The notes under the pieces: model-generated
What the model was told of the DNA's origin: nothing
The model's input: the letters and a program-made list of their open reading frames with translations, nothing else
Databases searched by the model: none
Made by a program: the position numbers and the translations under genes
Shown: positions 8,160 to 15,796 of the stretch, piece by piece
Numbering within the stretch: position 1 is the first letter of the stretch
How the letters are laid out: each line of letters starts with the position of its first letter
Origin: Lwoffella lincolnii
GTDB lineage: Bacteria > Pseudomonadota > Gammaproteobacteria > Pseudomonadales > Moraxellaceae
NCBI RefSeq assembly: GCF_002014765.1
Contig: NZ_MUYT01000017.1
Span: 1 to 21,500, forward strand
DNA: 21,500 bases
Direction: 5' to 3'

Positions 8160-9509
8160 TCACAAACCACGCCAGTCATTTAGCATGATGCCCATACCGA
8201 CAGCGGTGTCTTTGTGGTTGTAGTCGATGATCGACTCGCCATAACCATGAAAAACTTGTAGATAGACATTCACATTATTATCCAGCTGATGGATAAACTC
8301 AAGCTCAACAGCCCCTTTTTGTGTGCTGGGGTTGCCCCTTATCATGCCAGAGATGCTGTTTTTTTTGTCTAAGTCATAATAAGCCCTAAGCTCACCGATG
8401 CCCCAATGCTCGCCAATGTTTGGGTTGTCATCTGGTTTGTTGTTGGTTCTGGCATTGATTCTTGCCCAAAATTTGGGCACAACCGTTAGCTTATTCCATT
8501 CTGCCCCTGCCATGACATACGCCCTATTCCATGAACGTGACAAAGGGTCATCTTCTCCGTTTGAATGGTGAATTAAGCCTGCTCCCAACATTCTTAATCG
8601 ACCATTAAATGGCAGACTGGCGGTAACAGGTTGGGTGATAAAAATCTCAGGCTGATAGTCCGTGGCACGAAAAGGGCGTGAGTTGTCTTCATTATATACC
8701 TGCCAATGTGACTGCTGAGTATAACCAAACCAAAGGTCTGAGTGGGTATTAAATAGGTCTTCTGCCACCTTGGTTTTAACAGATACTTGTAGCTTTAGCT
8801 CAGCGTTACGCCTGTCATTATAACTGTACTCTTTGCTGTCTTGGTTGGGCGTTTGTGGACTGCGGTTGGGGGCAGTGTGTACTTGTATGGGCAACAGATA
8901 CATGGGGTTGTGTGGGCGTGGTTTCCATGTGCCAATGTCACTGTTTTTATCCAAATCATAGGCTAAGCTTAGCGGTGAGTATTTACCGATGTCAATCTCT
9001 TTAATGCCAACCGTTGATAAGATGTATTGTTCATTTTGTGCCAGTGGCAAACTGGCACCATCGGCTGTTGGGTCTAAAGCGGTTATTGTGTCAGTAATTT
9101 GCTTATTATTATCACCATCAAGATTAACGGTGCTGTTGTTAATGCTGCTGTTAATCTGAGAGCCAGCAAGCACCACTTGGGGGCCGCCTTTAAAGGTTTT
9201 GATTAAGGTTTGACCCAAATCAATGGGTTTTTTTTCCTTAATAAAGTTAGGCAGTGTCCCTGCCTGTGCCACTTTATCAAAACAGGCCAACCGTGTCACA
9301 TTGGTCTGTATTGACGCACATTCATAAAATAAAGAGGCTTGGTCTTTGCTGTGATTAGGCTCACTTGCCAACTCTAAATTTGCACTTTTATCAGTGGCTG
9401 TATGAACGTTTGTATCAATGCCTAACCATGTGTCAGTGGTGTCAGTGGCTTGTGCGTTTGGACTGCCTGCCAAGGCAAGTAACCCAACATAAAAAAAGGC
9501 ATGCTTCAT
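8160..9509 (-). CDS. pldA: Outer membrane phospholipase A (PldA/OMPLA)
   Basis: 449-aa outer membrane phospholipase. A signal peptide ends near residue 21 (AQA). The C-terminal 200 residues form the OMPLA beta-barrel, with WFGYTQQSHWQ, then the active-site segment HHSNG (H314, S316) and SRSWNRAY (N328). These match the E. coli His142-Ser144-Asn156 triad. The C-terminus YGESIIDYN...GIMLNDW is also conserved. The enzyme hydrolyses acyl chains from outer-leaflet phospholipids when asymmetry is lost. An N-terminal extension of over 150 residues carries YECASIQTNVTRLACFD (C64, C76), a two-Cys motif seen in other exported proteins. Its start overlaps the dsbD stop by 4 bases (ATGA), so translation is probably coupled. 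Confidence 0.92.
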   Translation of the reverse strand: MKHAFFYVGLLALAGSPNAQATDTTDTWLGIDTNVHTATDKSANLELASEPNHSKDQASLFYECASIQTNVTRLACFDKVAQAGTLPNFIKEKKPIDLGQTLIKTFKGGPQVVLAGSQINSSINNSTVNLDGDNNKQITDTITALDPTADGASLPLAQNEQYILSTVGIKEIDIGKYSPLSLAYDLDKNSDIGTWKPRPHNPMYLLPIQVHTAPNRSPQTPNQDSKEYSYNDRRNAELKLQVSVKTKVAEDLFNTHSDLWFGYTQQSHWQVYNEDNSRPFRATDYQPEIFITQPVTASLPFNGRLRMLGAGLIHHSNGEDDPLSRSWNRAYVMAGAEWNKLTVVPKFWARINARTNNKPDDNPNIGEHWGIGELRAYYDLDKKNSISGMIRGNPSTQKGAVELEFIHQLDNNVNVYLQVFHGYGESIIDYNHKDTAVGMGIMLNDWRGL

Positions 9510-11773
9510 GATAACTTATCCAAGGTATCGATAAAGGTTTGACGTTTGATTTCACCGACTTGCTTTTCTTGTAAATGACCATCAACATAATAAAGTAGGC
9601 TTGGCGGCCCAAATAACTGATAACGTGCCAAAATGGCTTTTGACTCTTCTGTGGTCTCAGTGATGTCCAAGCGCACCAAATGCCAATCAGCCATTTGTGA
9701 GGGTAATTGATTGAATATGCTCTGTTCCATGATGCGACATTCAATACACCAATCAGCAGTAACATCGACGACCACTTTGTCATGTTGTGCCAACAACTGG
9801 TCCAGCTCTGCTAAGGTTGTGATGCGTGATTGAGCAAAAGCGGTGTTTGGTAAAGTGTCATTTGCTAATATGCCTGCTGTGCCAGAACCTGCGGTTAATG
9901 GTTGCAAAGGATGCCAACTGTCTTTTGCCCCCATCGCTGCTCCCACCATCAAACACCCTGCCCACAACAACATCACATAATTCATGGCACGGCTCAGTAA
10001 AGGGGTTTTTTGAGACCATTTATGCCACCAAAACGCCACGACTGCAAACCACAACGCCCAAAGCATCAACATCACAGGCGATTGTAAGACACGCTCAAGC
10101 AACAATAACGCCACTGCAAATAACAGATACGCCATGCCTTCTTTTATCCAATTCATCCACTCGCCTGCTTTTGGCATCAGCTTGCCCCCTGTGGCAGCCA
10201 ACACCACCAACGGTAAAGACAAACCCAAACCCAACAAAAACAACGCCATAAAACCAAGTGGCACGCTGCCAATGGTGGCAACAGCAAGTAAAGAACCAGA
10301 CAAAGGAGCAGACACACAAGGGGACACCACCAATGCGGATAATAAGCCCACCAAAAAACTACCACCAACACTGCCCAAACGTTGATTGCCTGCTTGGCTG
10401 AGCTTTTGTAATGGCTGACTGATGGCACTGGGCAAACGAAATGCCACCACATCCAGCATATATAACGCAAGCAACACAAACACCAAGGCAAACCCACCCA
10501 AAATCACAGGGTTTTGTAACCAGCCCAAAATGCCCAAAGCTTGCCCAAAATAGGCAATCACCGCCCCAAGCAATCCATATGCCACTGCCACACCCAAAGC
10601 ATAACTGCCACTTAAAATGACACTGCGACGTTGGCTGACCTGCTTTTGTTGGGCAACAATGTTGGCAACAATCGGCAACATGGGCAACACGCAAGGGGTA
10701 AACGCCAAGGTCAATCCTGCCAAAAATATCAATAGCAACGCCAACGCTGGGTGACTTGCCAGCCCAAATGGATCATTTGCATGAGCGTCTGTATTGGTGC
10801 TTGTGGTATTGATGCTTGTGGTATTAGTGCTTGGCTTTTCTGCCATTTCGGTTAACGTAACGGCATGTGATGCGTCAGCTGGTAGATTATCCAACGATTG
10901 ATTGGCAACAACCTGAGTCTCTAAATCTGTGCTGGGGTCTATGTTGACATCTGTGCTTGGATTGTCATGTGTTGTGGTTGTGGCATCGTTGCCAGTTATG
11001 TCATTTTTGATGGTTGATGACGTGGCGGTATCAGCCGTTTTTTCTTGAGTGTTGTCATTAAGGTTGTTATTAGGGTTGATTGTGTTGGTTTGTTGTGCTG
11101 TTTTTACTTTGGAAGTGTCTTGCTTGGAAGTGTCTTGCTTGGAAATATTGTGATTGTTGGTTGTTGCTTGCTCGATTGTGATGGGTTCTTGTGTTGCGTG
11201 AGCGTCATTTTTACCAGTGGCATCTAAGCTGATGACAAATTGTGTCTTCTCTGGTGGATAGCATAGACCTGCTTTCGCACAACCTTGCCAGTTGACTGTA
11301 ACAGGCACATCGGTCAGCCGTTTGCCTTGGGTATTGGTCAAAATGGCGGTGGCGGTAACGTTATTTTGGTCAAATACCGCCACTTTACCAAAACTTGGAT
11401 CATCGACAAAGTGAGCTGATTTATCAAATTGCAACGATGTGGCAGTTATGCCATCAGGCAAACTGAGTTTAAGCTTGTCTCGATACAGATAATGACCGGG
11501 GGTGATGTCGACATACACAGACACCTTATCGCCTTGAATGCTGGGCATGACATTAAAAGCCTGATTAACAGGTAAAAACTTACCGCCACTGGTCTGCTCA
11601 GAAAACAAATCATTCAAGCCAGCACCATGCACCGCTTGTAAAGGCATCGCCCCTAAGGTCATAAGCCCCATTGTCAGTACCAATACGTTGGTGATTACAG
11701 CATTGGCAATCACACAATCTGATGTCATGCCTTGTTTTTGCAGACGATTTTGTATTAATTTAACAGCTTTCAC
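9506..11773 (-). CDS. dsbD: Thiol:disulfide interchange protein DsbD
   Basis: About 755-aa inner-membrane protein that carries electrons from cytoplasmic thioredoxin to periplasmic partners (DsbC, DsbG, CcmG). Counting from GTG 11779, all three modules are visible. The N-terminal periplasmic domain has GCAKAGLCYPP (C167/C173). The membrane domain has FTPCVLPMLPI (C363) and VVSPCVSAPLSG (C488) in about eight helices. The C-terminal thioredoxin domain has DWCIEC (C678/C681). Two GTG starts are possible, at 11779 and 11773. I chose 11773 because AAGG lies 8 bases before it but only 2 before the first. Between domains one and two lies an unusual low-complexity linker of about 150 residues (near 185-335), rich in Thr, Asn, Asp and Ser, partly encoded by 15-base repeats. 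It is followed by pldA with a 4-base overlap. Confidence 0.94.
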   Translation of the reverse strand: MKAVKLIQNRLQKQGMTSDCVIANAVITNVLVLTMGLMTLGAMPLQAVHGAGLNDLFSEQTSGGKFLPVNQAFNVMPSIQGDKVSVYVDITPGHYLYRDKLKLSLPDGITATSLQFDKSAHFVDDPSFGKVAVFDQNNVTATAILTNTQGKRLTDVPVTVNWQGCAKAGLCYPPEKTQFVISLDATGKNDAHATQEPITIEQATTNNHNISKQDTSKQDTSKVKTAQQTNTINPNNNLNDNTQEKTADTATSSTIKNDITGNDATTTTHDNPSTDVNIDPSTDLETQVVANQSLDNLPADASHAVTLTEMAEKPSTNTTSINTTSTNTDAHANDPFGLASHPALALLLIFLAGLTLAFTPCVLPMLPIVANIVAQQKQVSQRRSVILSGSYALGVAVAYGLLGAVIAYFGQALGILGWLQNPVILGGFALVFVLLALYMLDVVAFRLPSAISQPLQKLSQAGNQRLGSVGGSFLVGLLSALVVSPCVSAPLSGSLLAVATIGSVPLGFMALFLLGLGLSLPLVVLAATGGKLMPKAGEWMNWIKEGMAYLLFAVALLLLERVLQSPVMLMLWALWFAVVAFWWHKWSQKTPLLSRAMNYVMLLWAGCLMVGAAMGAKDSWHPLQPLTAGSGTAGILANDTLPNTAFAQSRITTLAELDQLLAQHDKVVVDVTADWCIECRIMEQSIFNQLPSQMADWHLVRLDITETTEESKAILARYQLFGPPSLLYYVDGHLQEKQVGEIKRQTFIDTLDKLS
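10803..10831 (-). repeat. Short in-frame 15-base repeat in the dsbD linker (Asn/Thr-rich)
   Basis: Two near-identical 15-base units (plus strand around TGTGGTATTGATGCT) encode alternating NTTS-type residues near 320-330 of DsbD. Multiples of three keep the frame, so copy number could change linker length without breaking the gene. Confidence 0.6.
11108..11147 (-). repeat. 15-base in-frame tandem repeat in the dsbD linker (SKQDT units)
   Basis: The unit TTGGAAGTGTCTTGC (plus strand) occurs twice in full and a third time in part. It encodes SKQDTSKQDTSK around residues 213-224 of DsbD. The unit is a multiple of three, so gain or loss of units would preserve the frame. Confidence 0.75.
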
Positions 11774-11783
11774 GTTCACAACC

Positions 11784-11828
11784 TTTTAATTACTTAACTT
11801 TTAATTACTTAACTTTTAATTATTTAAC
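11784..11828. repeat. Three 15-base tandem repeats upstream of dsbD
   Basis: The unit TTTTAATTACTTAAC is present at 11784-11798 and 11799-11813, with a third copy at 11814-11828 differing by one base. It lies immediately upstream of the dsbD ribosome site. It is very AT-rich and could affect promoter spacing or leader length. I see no clear -35/-10 pair in the surrounding 100 bases. Confidence 0.85.
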
Positions 11829-11855
11829 TTTTTACCGCTTTATTTTAATCTGAGA

Positions 11856-11879
11856 TTGACGGTATTTTTTATCCGTCAA
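11856..11879. terminator. Stem-loop between gspG and dsbD (weak terminator or attenuator)
   Basis: TTGACGG (11856-11862) and CCGTCAA (11873-11879) form a perfect 7-bp stem with a 10-base loop, 8 bases after the gspG stop. There is no strong U-run after the stem on the minus strand. It may be only a 3' stabilising structure or a leaky terminator before dsbD. Confidence 0.4.
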
Positions 11880-11886
11880 AATCTAA

Positions 11887-12348
11887 TTAAGTGCTGGCGT
11901 ACAAATCCCTGTCCATTCCCTCACCGCCCACTTGACCATCTGCCCCAAGTGAAAACAAATCATAAGGACGACCCTCTGTACCAGGTGAGACATACTGAAT
12001 TTCATTATCCCAACCATCGGTTGGATAGTCGCCTTTAATATAGCCACCTTCGGGGAAGTTTTTAGCATCATTCACAGGGTGAATTAAGGCATCCAAGCCT
12101 TGTGCGGTGGTTGGATAGCGTCCATTATCGATGCGATACGTGTCCAGTGCATTCGAAAGGCTAGATAATTGCACTTCGGTGGTCTTAACACGAGCCTTAT
12201 CACTTTGTCCCACCACACGAGGCACCACTAACCCTGCCAAAATGGCCAAAATGACGATGACAACCATGATTTCTATTAAGGTGAAGCCAGCTTGGGCTTT
12301 GCTTATCGACAAAGAACACTGAGAAGCAGAAGAAGGAATGTTATTCAT
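11887..12348 (-). CDS. gspG: Type II secretion major pseudopilin GspG
   Basis: 153-aa major pseudopilin of the type II secretion system. A 21-residue leader ending in AQAG precedes FTLIEIMVVIVILAILAGLV, with Glu at mature position 5. The body carries the GspG hallmarks: YRIDNGRYPTTAQGLDALI, then DGWDNEIQYVSPG and SLGADGQVGGEG, the C-terminal calcium-binding region. The pseudopilus pushes folded exoproteins through the outer membrane secretin. It lies 134 bases downstream of gspF on the same strand. The other gsp genes are absent here, which fits the dispersed T2SS loci recalled for Moraxellaceae relatives such as Acinetobacter. No good ribosome site is visible before the ATG at 12348. Confidence 0.93.
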   Translation of the reverse strand: MNNIPSSASQCSLSISKAQAGFTLIEIMVVIVILAILAGLVVPRVVGQSDKARVKTTEVQLSSLSNALDTYRIDNGRYPTTAQGLDALIHPVNDAKNFPEGGYIKGDYPTDGWDNEIQYVSPGTEGRPYDLFSLGADGQVGGEGMDRDLYAST

Positions 12349-12416
12349 AGGACTAAGGTTCTCATAAGGCTAAGTTTCTTTTCATATTAATCAGAAAATA
12401 GCAAAAAATAATGGGG

Positions 12417-12442
12417 CATATCATCTGTTCATATCATCTGTG
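12417..12442. repeat. 13-base tandem duplication between gspF and gspG
   Basis: CATATCATCTGT plus T or G occurs at 12417-12429 and 12430-12442, in the 134-base gspF-gspG gap. A TATAAT-like element on the minus strand lies just to its right, near 12447-12452, without a well-spaced -35. No function is evident. Confidence 0.75.
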
Positions 12443-12482
12443 TCATATTATAAATGCCAATTATTGCTCAAGTATTACGCAA

Positions 12483-13682
12483 TTATCCTGCCAAGTCATT
12501 CATATTAATGATGGGCAACATCACCGCCATGACAATCACCATCACCACCACCCCCATGAACACCAACATCAACGGCTCAAGCAATGCCAATAATGTACTG
12601 ATAAAATTGGTGGCTTGATTTTCTTGCATTTTTGCTGCTCTTGCCAACATGTCATCCAATTCACCTGAATTTTCACCACTTTTTATCATTTGCACCATCA
12701 TCGGCGGAAAGTAAGGTGAATTTTGTAACTGTCCTGATAAGCTTGCCCCCTCAGTCACTTTATCAGCGGCTGCTTGAATGGCTTGCTGGATATGCACGTT
12801 GGTGGTAACGGCTGCCCCAATACGCAAGGCCTCAATCAACGGCACACCAGAGCGTGTCAAAATTGCCAGCGTACTGGCAAAACGAGACGCATTTAACCCT
12901 TTAGATAACTTAGCAAAAATTGGCAAACGCAAAACCATGGCATCACTCACTCGCCTGCCATGCTCACCACGCACAAACCGCACCAACAATACCACCAACA
13001 CCACCAACACCAATAGGATTAACCACCACCACTGAGTAACGGCGTTAGATAGCCCCATCACCACTTGGGTAATCCAAGGCAAGGCTTGGTCTGATTGCTC
13101 AAAGACCTTGACAATTTTTGGCACAACATAACTCATCAATCCAATGACAATCAAAAACGCCATCACCATCAACACCAACGGATACACCATGGCACTTTGA
13201 ATTTTCTTTTGTAAGGCATGGCGGTTCTCAGTGTAATCCGACAACTGTTCTAAAATCAAATCCAAATGTCCAGATTTTTCACCAGCGGCAATGGTGGCAA
13301 TATATAAATCAGGAAAATCAGCGGTTTGAGCAAAGCCATTGGCAAGGGTATGCCCTTCAAGCACATGTGAGCGTACTGCCAATATCAGCGATTGCATGGC
13401 AGGTTTTTCATGTTGTTTGGCAACAGCAGCCAAGGCTTCTTCTAAAGGAATGGCAGATGCCAACAGCACCGACAGCTGTCTTGTCAACAATGCCAAATCA
13501 TAAGAAGATGGGCGTTTTTGACGTTTGCCCTTAGCATTGGTGTCTTGTACTGAGTCCACTTCGACAGGCATCAATGCCTTGTCCCTCAACTGCTGACGCA
13601 CTTGCCGAGCTGAGTCGGCTTCTAAGATGCCTTTTTTTAGTTGACCTTGTGGGTCTAAGGCTTTATAACGATACGCTGGCAT
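12483..13682 (-). CDS. gspF: Type II secretion inner membrane protein GspF
   Basis: 399-aa polytopic platform protein of the type II secretion system, which links the GspE ATPase to the pseudopilus. The two T2SSF domain repeats are visible, at roughly residues 65-190 and 270-395. Each carries the family signature: AAGEKSGHLD (132-141) and IKSGENSGELD (333-343). Three membrane segments are predicted near 166-187, 218-236 and 363-391. The N-terminus MPAYRYKALDPQGQLKKGILEA is typical of GspF. The second helix is a run of Leu/Val encoded by CACCAACA-type repeats on the plus strand. Length is normal. It is followed by gspG. PilC of type IV pili is a paralogue, but the pairing with a GspG-type pseudopilin favours GspF. 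Confidence 0.93.
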   Translation of the reverse strand: MPAYRYKALDPQGQLKKGILEADSARQVRQQLRDKALMPVEVDSVQDTNAKGKRQKRPSSYDLALLTRQLSVLLASAIPLEEALAAVAKQHEKPAMQSLILAVRSHVLEGHTLANGFAQTADFPDLYIATIAAGEKSGHLDLILEQLSDYTENRHALQKKIQSAMVYPLVLMVMAFLIVIGLMSYVVPKIVKVFEQSDQALPWITQVVMGLSNAVTQWWWLILLVLVVLVVLLVRFVRGEHGRRVSDAMVLRLPIFAKLSKGLNASRFASTLAILTRSGVPLIEALRIGAAVTTNVHIQQAIQAAADKVTEGASLSGQLQNSPYFPPMMVQMIKSGENSGELDDMLARAAKMQENQATNFISTLLALLEPLMLVFMGVVVMVIVMAVMLPIINMNDLAG

Positions 13683-13730
13683 TCATCACATCTCATCTGT
13701 TTGTTGATTTTGTTGGTTGACAATGAGCTT

Positions 13731-13760
13731 ATGGTATCGCAAGCGTCTGATGGACGGCAA
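13731..13760 (-). promoter_or_regulatory. Possible gspF promoter
   Basis: On the minus strand TTGCCG (13755-13760) and TACCAT (13731-13736) are 18 bases apart, about 50 bases before the gspF ATG. Both boxes match consensus only partly. Confidence 0.3.
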
Positions 13761-13764
13761 CCAT

Positions 13765-13804
13765 TATCAATGAGCAATAATAAATATCAATGAGCAATGA
13801 TAAA
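13765..13804. repeat. 20-base tandem duplication upstream of gspF
   Basis: TATCAATGAGCAAT-R-ATAAA occurs at 13765-13784 and 13785-13804 with one mismatch. It lies in the otherwise empty 216-base gap between tRNA-His and gspF, just upstream of the possible gspF promoter. Confidence 0.85.
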
Positions 13805-13898
13805 TGATTGTGTTATTTGTAAGCTGATTTGTGTGCTTAGATAGGTGGGTGGGTAACTTTAAGTGGTGGTATGTTACCATATTAGTAACCATAATAGA

Positions 13899-13975
13899 TG
13901 GGGCGACTGATGGGACTTGAACCCACGACAACCGAGATCACAACCCGGGGCTCTACCAACTGAGCTACAGCCGCC
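13899..13975 (-). tRNA. tRNA-His (GTG)
   Basis: A full cloverleaf reads on the minus strand. The acceptor stem is GCGGCTG/CAGTCGC, preceded by the histidine-specific G(-1) facing discriminator C73, and CCA is encoded. The D arm is GCTC-GAGC and the anticodon loop TTGTGAT gives GTG. The T arm is GTGGG-TTCAAGT-CCCAT. The extra 5' G and C73 are identity elements for HisRS. It is the last tRNA of the cluster. Confidence 0.97.
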
Positions 13976-14052
13976 ATATAGACATCATCAGTAATGATGG
14001 TAATGATGACTTTGATAAAGTCTACTAGTCTACTTTGATATTTACAGGCAAG

Positions 14053-14129
14053 TGGCGCGCCTGGCAGGATTCGAACCTGCGACCACCTGCTTAGAAGGCA
14101 GATGCTCTATCCAACTGAGCTACAGGCGC
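14053..14129 (-). tRNA. tRNA-Arg (TCT)
   Basis: A 77-base cloverleaf with encoded CCA. The acceptor stem is GCGCCTG/CAGGCGC with discriminator G, the anticodon loop CTTCTAA gives TCT (reads AGA/AGG), and the T arm is GCAGG-TTCGAAT-CCTGC. It is the middle gene of the Pro-Arg-His cluster. Confidence 0.97.
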
Positions 14130-14163
14130 TCATACATAAAAAGCCTGTAAGGCTCTTTAACAG

Positions 14164-14240
<77 letters not shown>

Positions 14241-14282
14241 TGAACTGTCATGGCAACACCACTGTCTTGCCATAGGGTGCAT

Positions 14283-14311
14283 ATGATAAGAGACAATCTT
14301 ATTCATGTCAA
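14283..14311 (-). promoter_or_regulatory. Promoter of the tRNA Pro-Arg-His operon
   Basis: The minus strand carries a perfect TTGACA (14306-14311), a 17-base spacer and TATCAT (14283-14288), about 43 bases before the mature tRNA-Pro 5' end. The leader contains a small hairpin (TGGCAA/TTGCCA, 14251-14272). The promoter lies just past the mcrC stop, so the tRNAs need not depend on mcrC transcription. Confidence 0.8.
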
Positions 14312-14319
14312 TGTTTTTT

Positions 14320-15735
14320 TTATATTTTTATCAAAAGCTCACCCGTTATCATATCAAAGCCAAGCAAATCAATGTGTCCACCCCCATGTAGATGCAAGCG
14401 TTTGGGCTGTTGTAAGAAGGGGTTGGCAGGATAAATCAGCCATGACGCATCGGCTTTAAGTAACGTTTGATAGCTGTAAATTTGGTATAAATCGCTGGTA
14501 AGCACTTGTGACAAGCCATTTGGAACTTTGTATTTGACATCAATGACAATGTGCGATGTTGCTGTTAAGCCAAGCGTTGCCATTGAGGTAAGGTCGCTTT
14601 CTGCCAAGGCAGATGTGGGCAAAGTTTGGGGCAAAATTTGCAAATCTGGGCGGATGAATTTTTGCCCCCCTTTATCATCAGTCAACCACATGGTTGCTTG
14701 TTGTGTTTGTAGGCGGTTTGGCAGTCGTTGCTTAAACCAATCAACCACCCACAACTCGAACAATTTGGACATATTAAACATCAATGCAGGTGTGTATTGA
14801 TGGGGCGCTTTGGTCAGGGGTGATGACAAGCCAAAGTCTGGTAGGGACTGGGTCAATTGCTCGGTTGGTAAATTGAGCAACCAACACGCCATGTCAACAA
14901 CAAAACGTTGCTGAAATTGTATCGCAATATGTTGATTTTGCGAATTGATATGGGTTAACAGCTGATGATAAAATGCTCGTGGATACAGTTGCACAGACAG
15001 GGACTGCAAGCCATGGCCATCATACCCATGCTTTAAAGCATTAACCACCTGATATGATGATGGATTTAAACAAACACCCAACCGTTGTGCCTGCTGTAAC
15101 GCCATAAAAAACAACCCATACCAAGCAAAATGCCATGTCAACTTAGCATCACTGGTGTAACGAAAATGTGGACGATGAGTATTATGACAAATTTGTTCTT
15201 TTAGATGCAGTTTACCCTGTGCTTGTGGGTGATTTTGCCATTGGGTCACATAAGTTCTTGGTAAGATGGTTGGCAGGTTCACCAGTTGTTGTTGCCATAG
15301 TGTCAATAATATTTTTACCCAATCGCAAGGCGTGTCAATGTCGATGTTCAATGACGATAAGGCCATGCCATTAGTGGGAGCGACAGCGGTCATGGCGATG
15401 GGGTTGAGTTTTGACAACTTTGGTAATAAGGTGTTAATCAATGCGTTGACCAATGCCTTTACCCCTTGGCGACTGTTGTGCAGGTCCGTTGGGTTCTCAA
15501 TTTGGCTTACTTTTGGCAAAATCTCCAAATACCGACCACTTGGCAACAACAGCACCGCCAAATAATGACGCACCACCAGCACGGCTTTGCCTTGGTGAAT
15601 ACCACATTCAAAACATGGCAGATGACCTTGTGCGGTCTGCTCAAGCAACCATTGATAATCATGAGCAGTCAGTTGACCCTTTGCCACCTGTGTGTCATCA
15701 ATCCGCTGATGTTCCAATACAGTCAATACATTCAT
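14320..15735 (-). CDS. mcrC: McrC-like nuclease subunit of a McrBC modification-dependent restriction system
   Basis: 471-aa protein of the McrC family. In McrBC systems McrC supplies the PD-(D/E)xK nuclease and stimulates the nucleotidase of McrB. Together they cleave DNA carrying modified cytosine. Visible marks are PALMFNMSKLFELWV (residues 316-330), the family's conserved central block, and a nuclease core of IRPDLQI (D364) followed by HIVIDVKYK (D399, K401) and DLYQIYSY. The N-terminal half (for example YLEILPKV near 69-76) matches the McrC N-terminal domain. It lies 61 bases downstream of mcrB, as expected for partners. No clear ribosome site precedes the ATG at 15735. The active-site residues appear intact, so the nuclease is probably functional. 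Confidence 0.9.
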   Translation of the reverse strand: MNVLTVLEHQRIDDTQVAKGQLTAHDYQWLLEQTAQGHLPCFECGIHQGKAVLVVRHYLAVLLLPSGRYLEILPKVSQIENPTDLHNSRQGVKALVNALINTLLPKLSKLNPIAMTAVAPTNGMALSSLNIDIDTPCDWVKILLTLWQQQLVNLPTILPRTYVTQWQNHPQAQGKLHLKEQICHNTHRPHFRYTSDAKLTWHFAWYGLFFMALQQAQRLGVCLNPSSYQVVNALKHGYDGHGLQSLSVQLYPRAFYHQLLTHINSQNQHIAIQFQQRFVVDMACWLLNLPTEQLTQSLPDFGLSSPLTKAPHQYTPALMFNMSKLFELWVVDWFKQRLPNRLQTQQATMWLTDDKGGQKFIRPDLQILPQTLPTSALAESDLTSMATLGLTATSHIVIDVKYKVPNGLSQVLTSDLYQIYSYQTLLKADASWLIYPANPFLQQPKRLHLHGGGHIDLLGFDMITGELLIKI

Positions 15736-15796
15736 ACACTGCTTATGCTGTTTTTATCGGTGTTTTTGGCAGTTTTCTTTTGTTAATCATATTTTG

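Noticed and set aside
11856..11879. Strong intrinsic terminator for gspG
   Set aside because: The stem is perfect but no U-run follows on the minus strand; kept only as a weak structure.
13873..13889. Terminator after tRNA-His (GTTAC/GTAAC stem)
   Set aside because: Five-base stem with no U-run on the transcribed strand.
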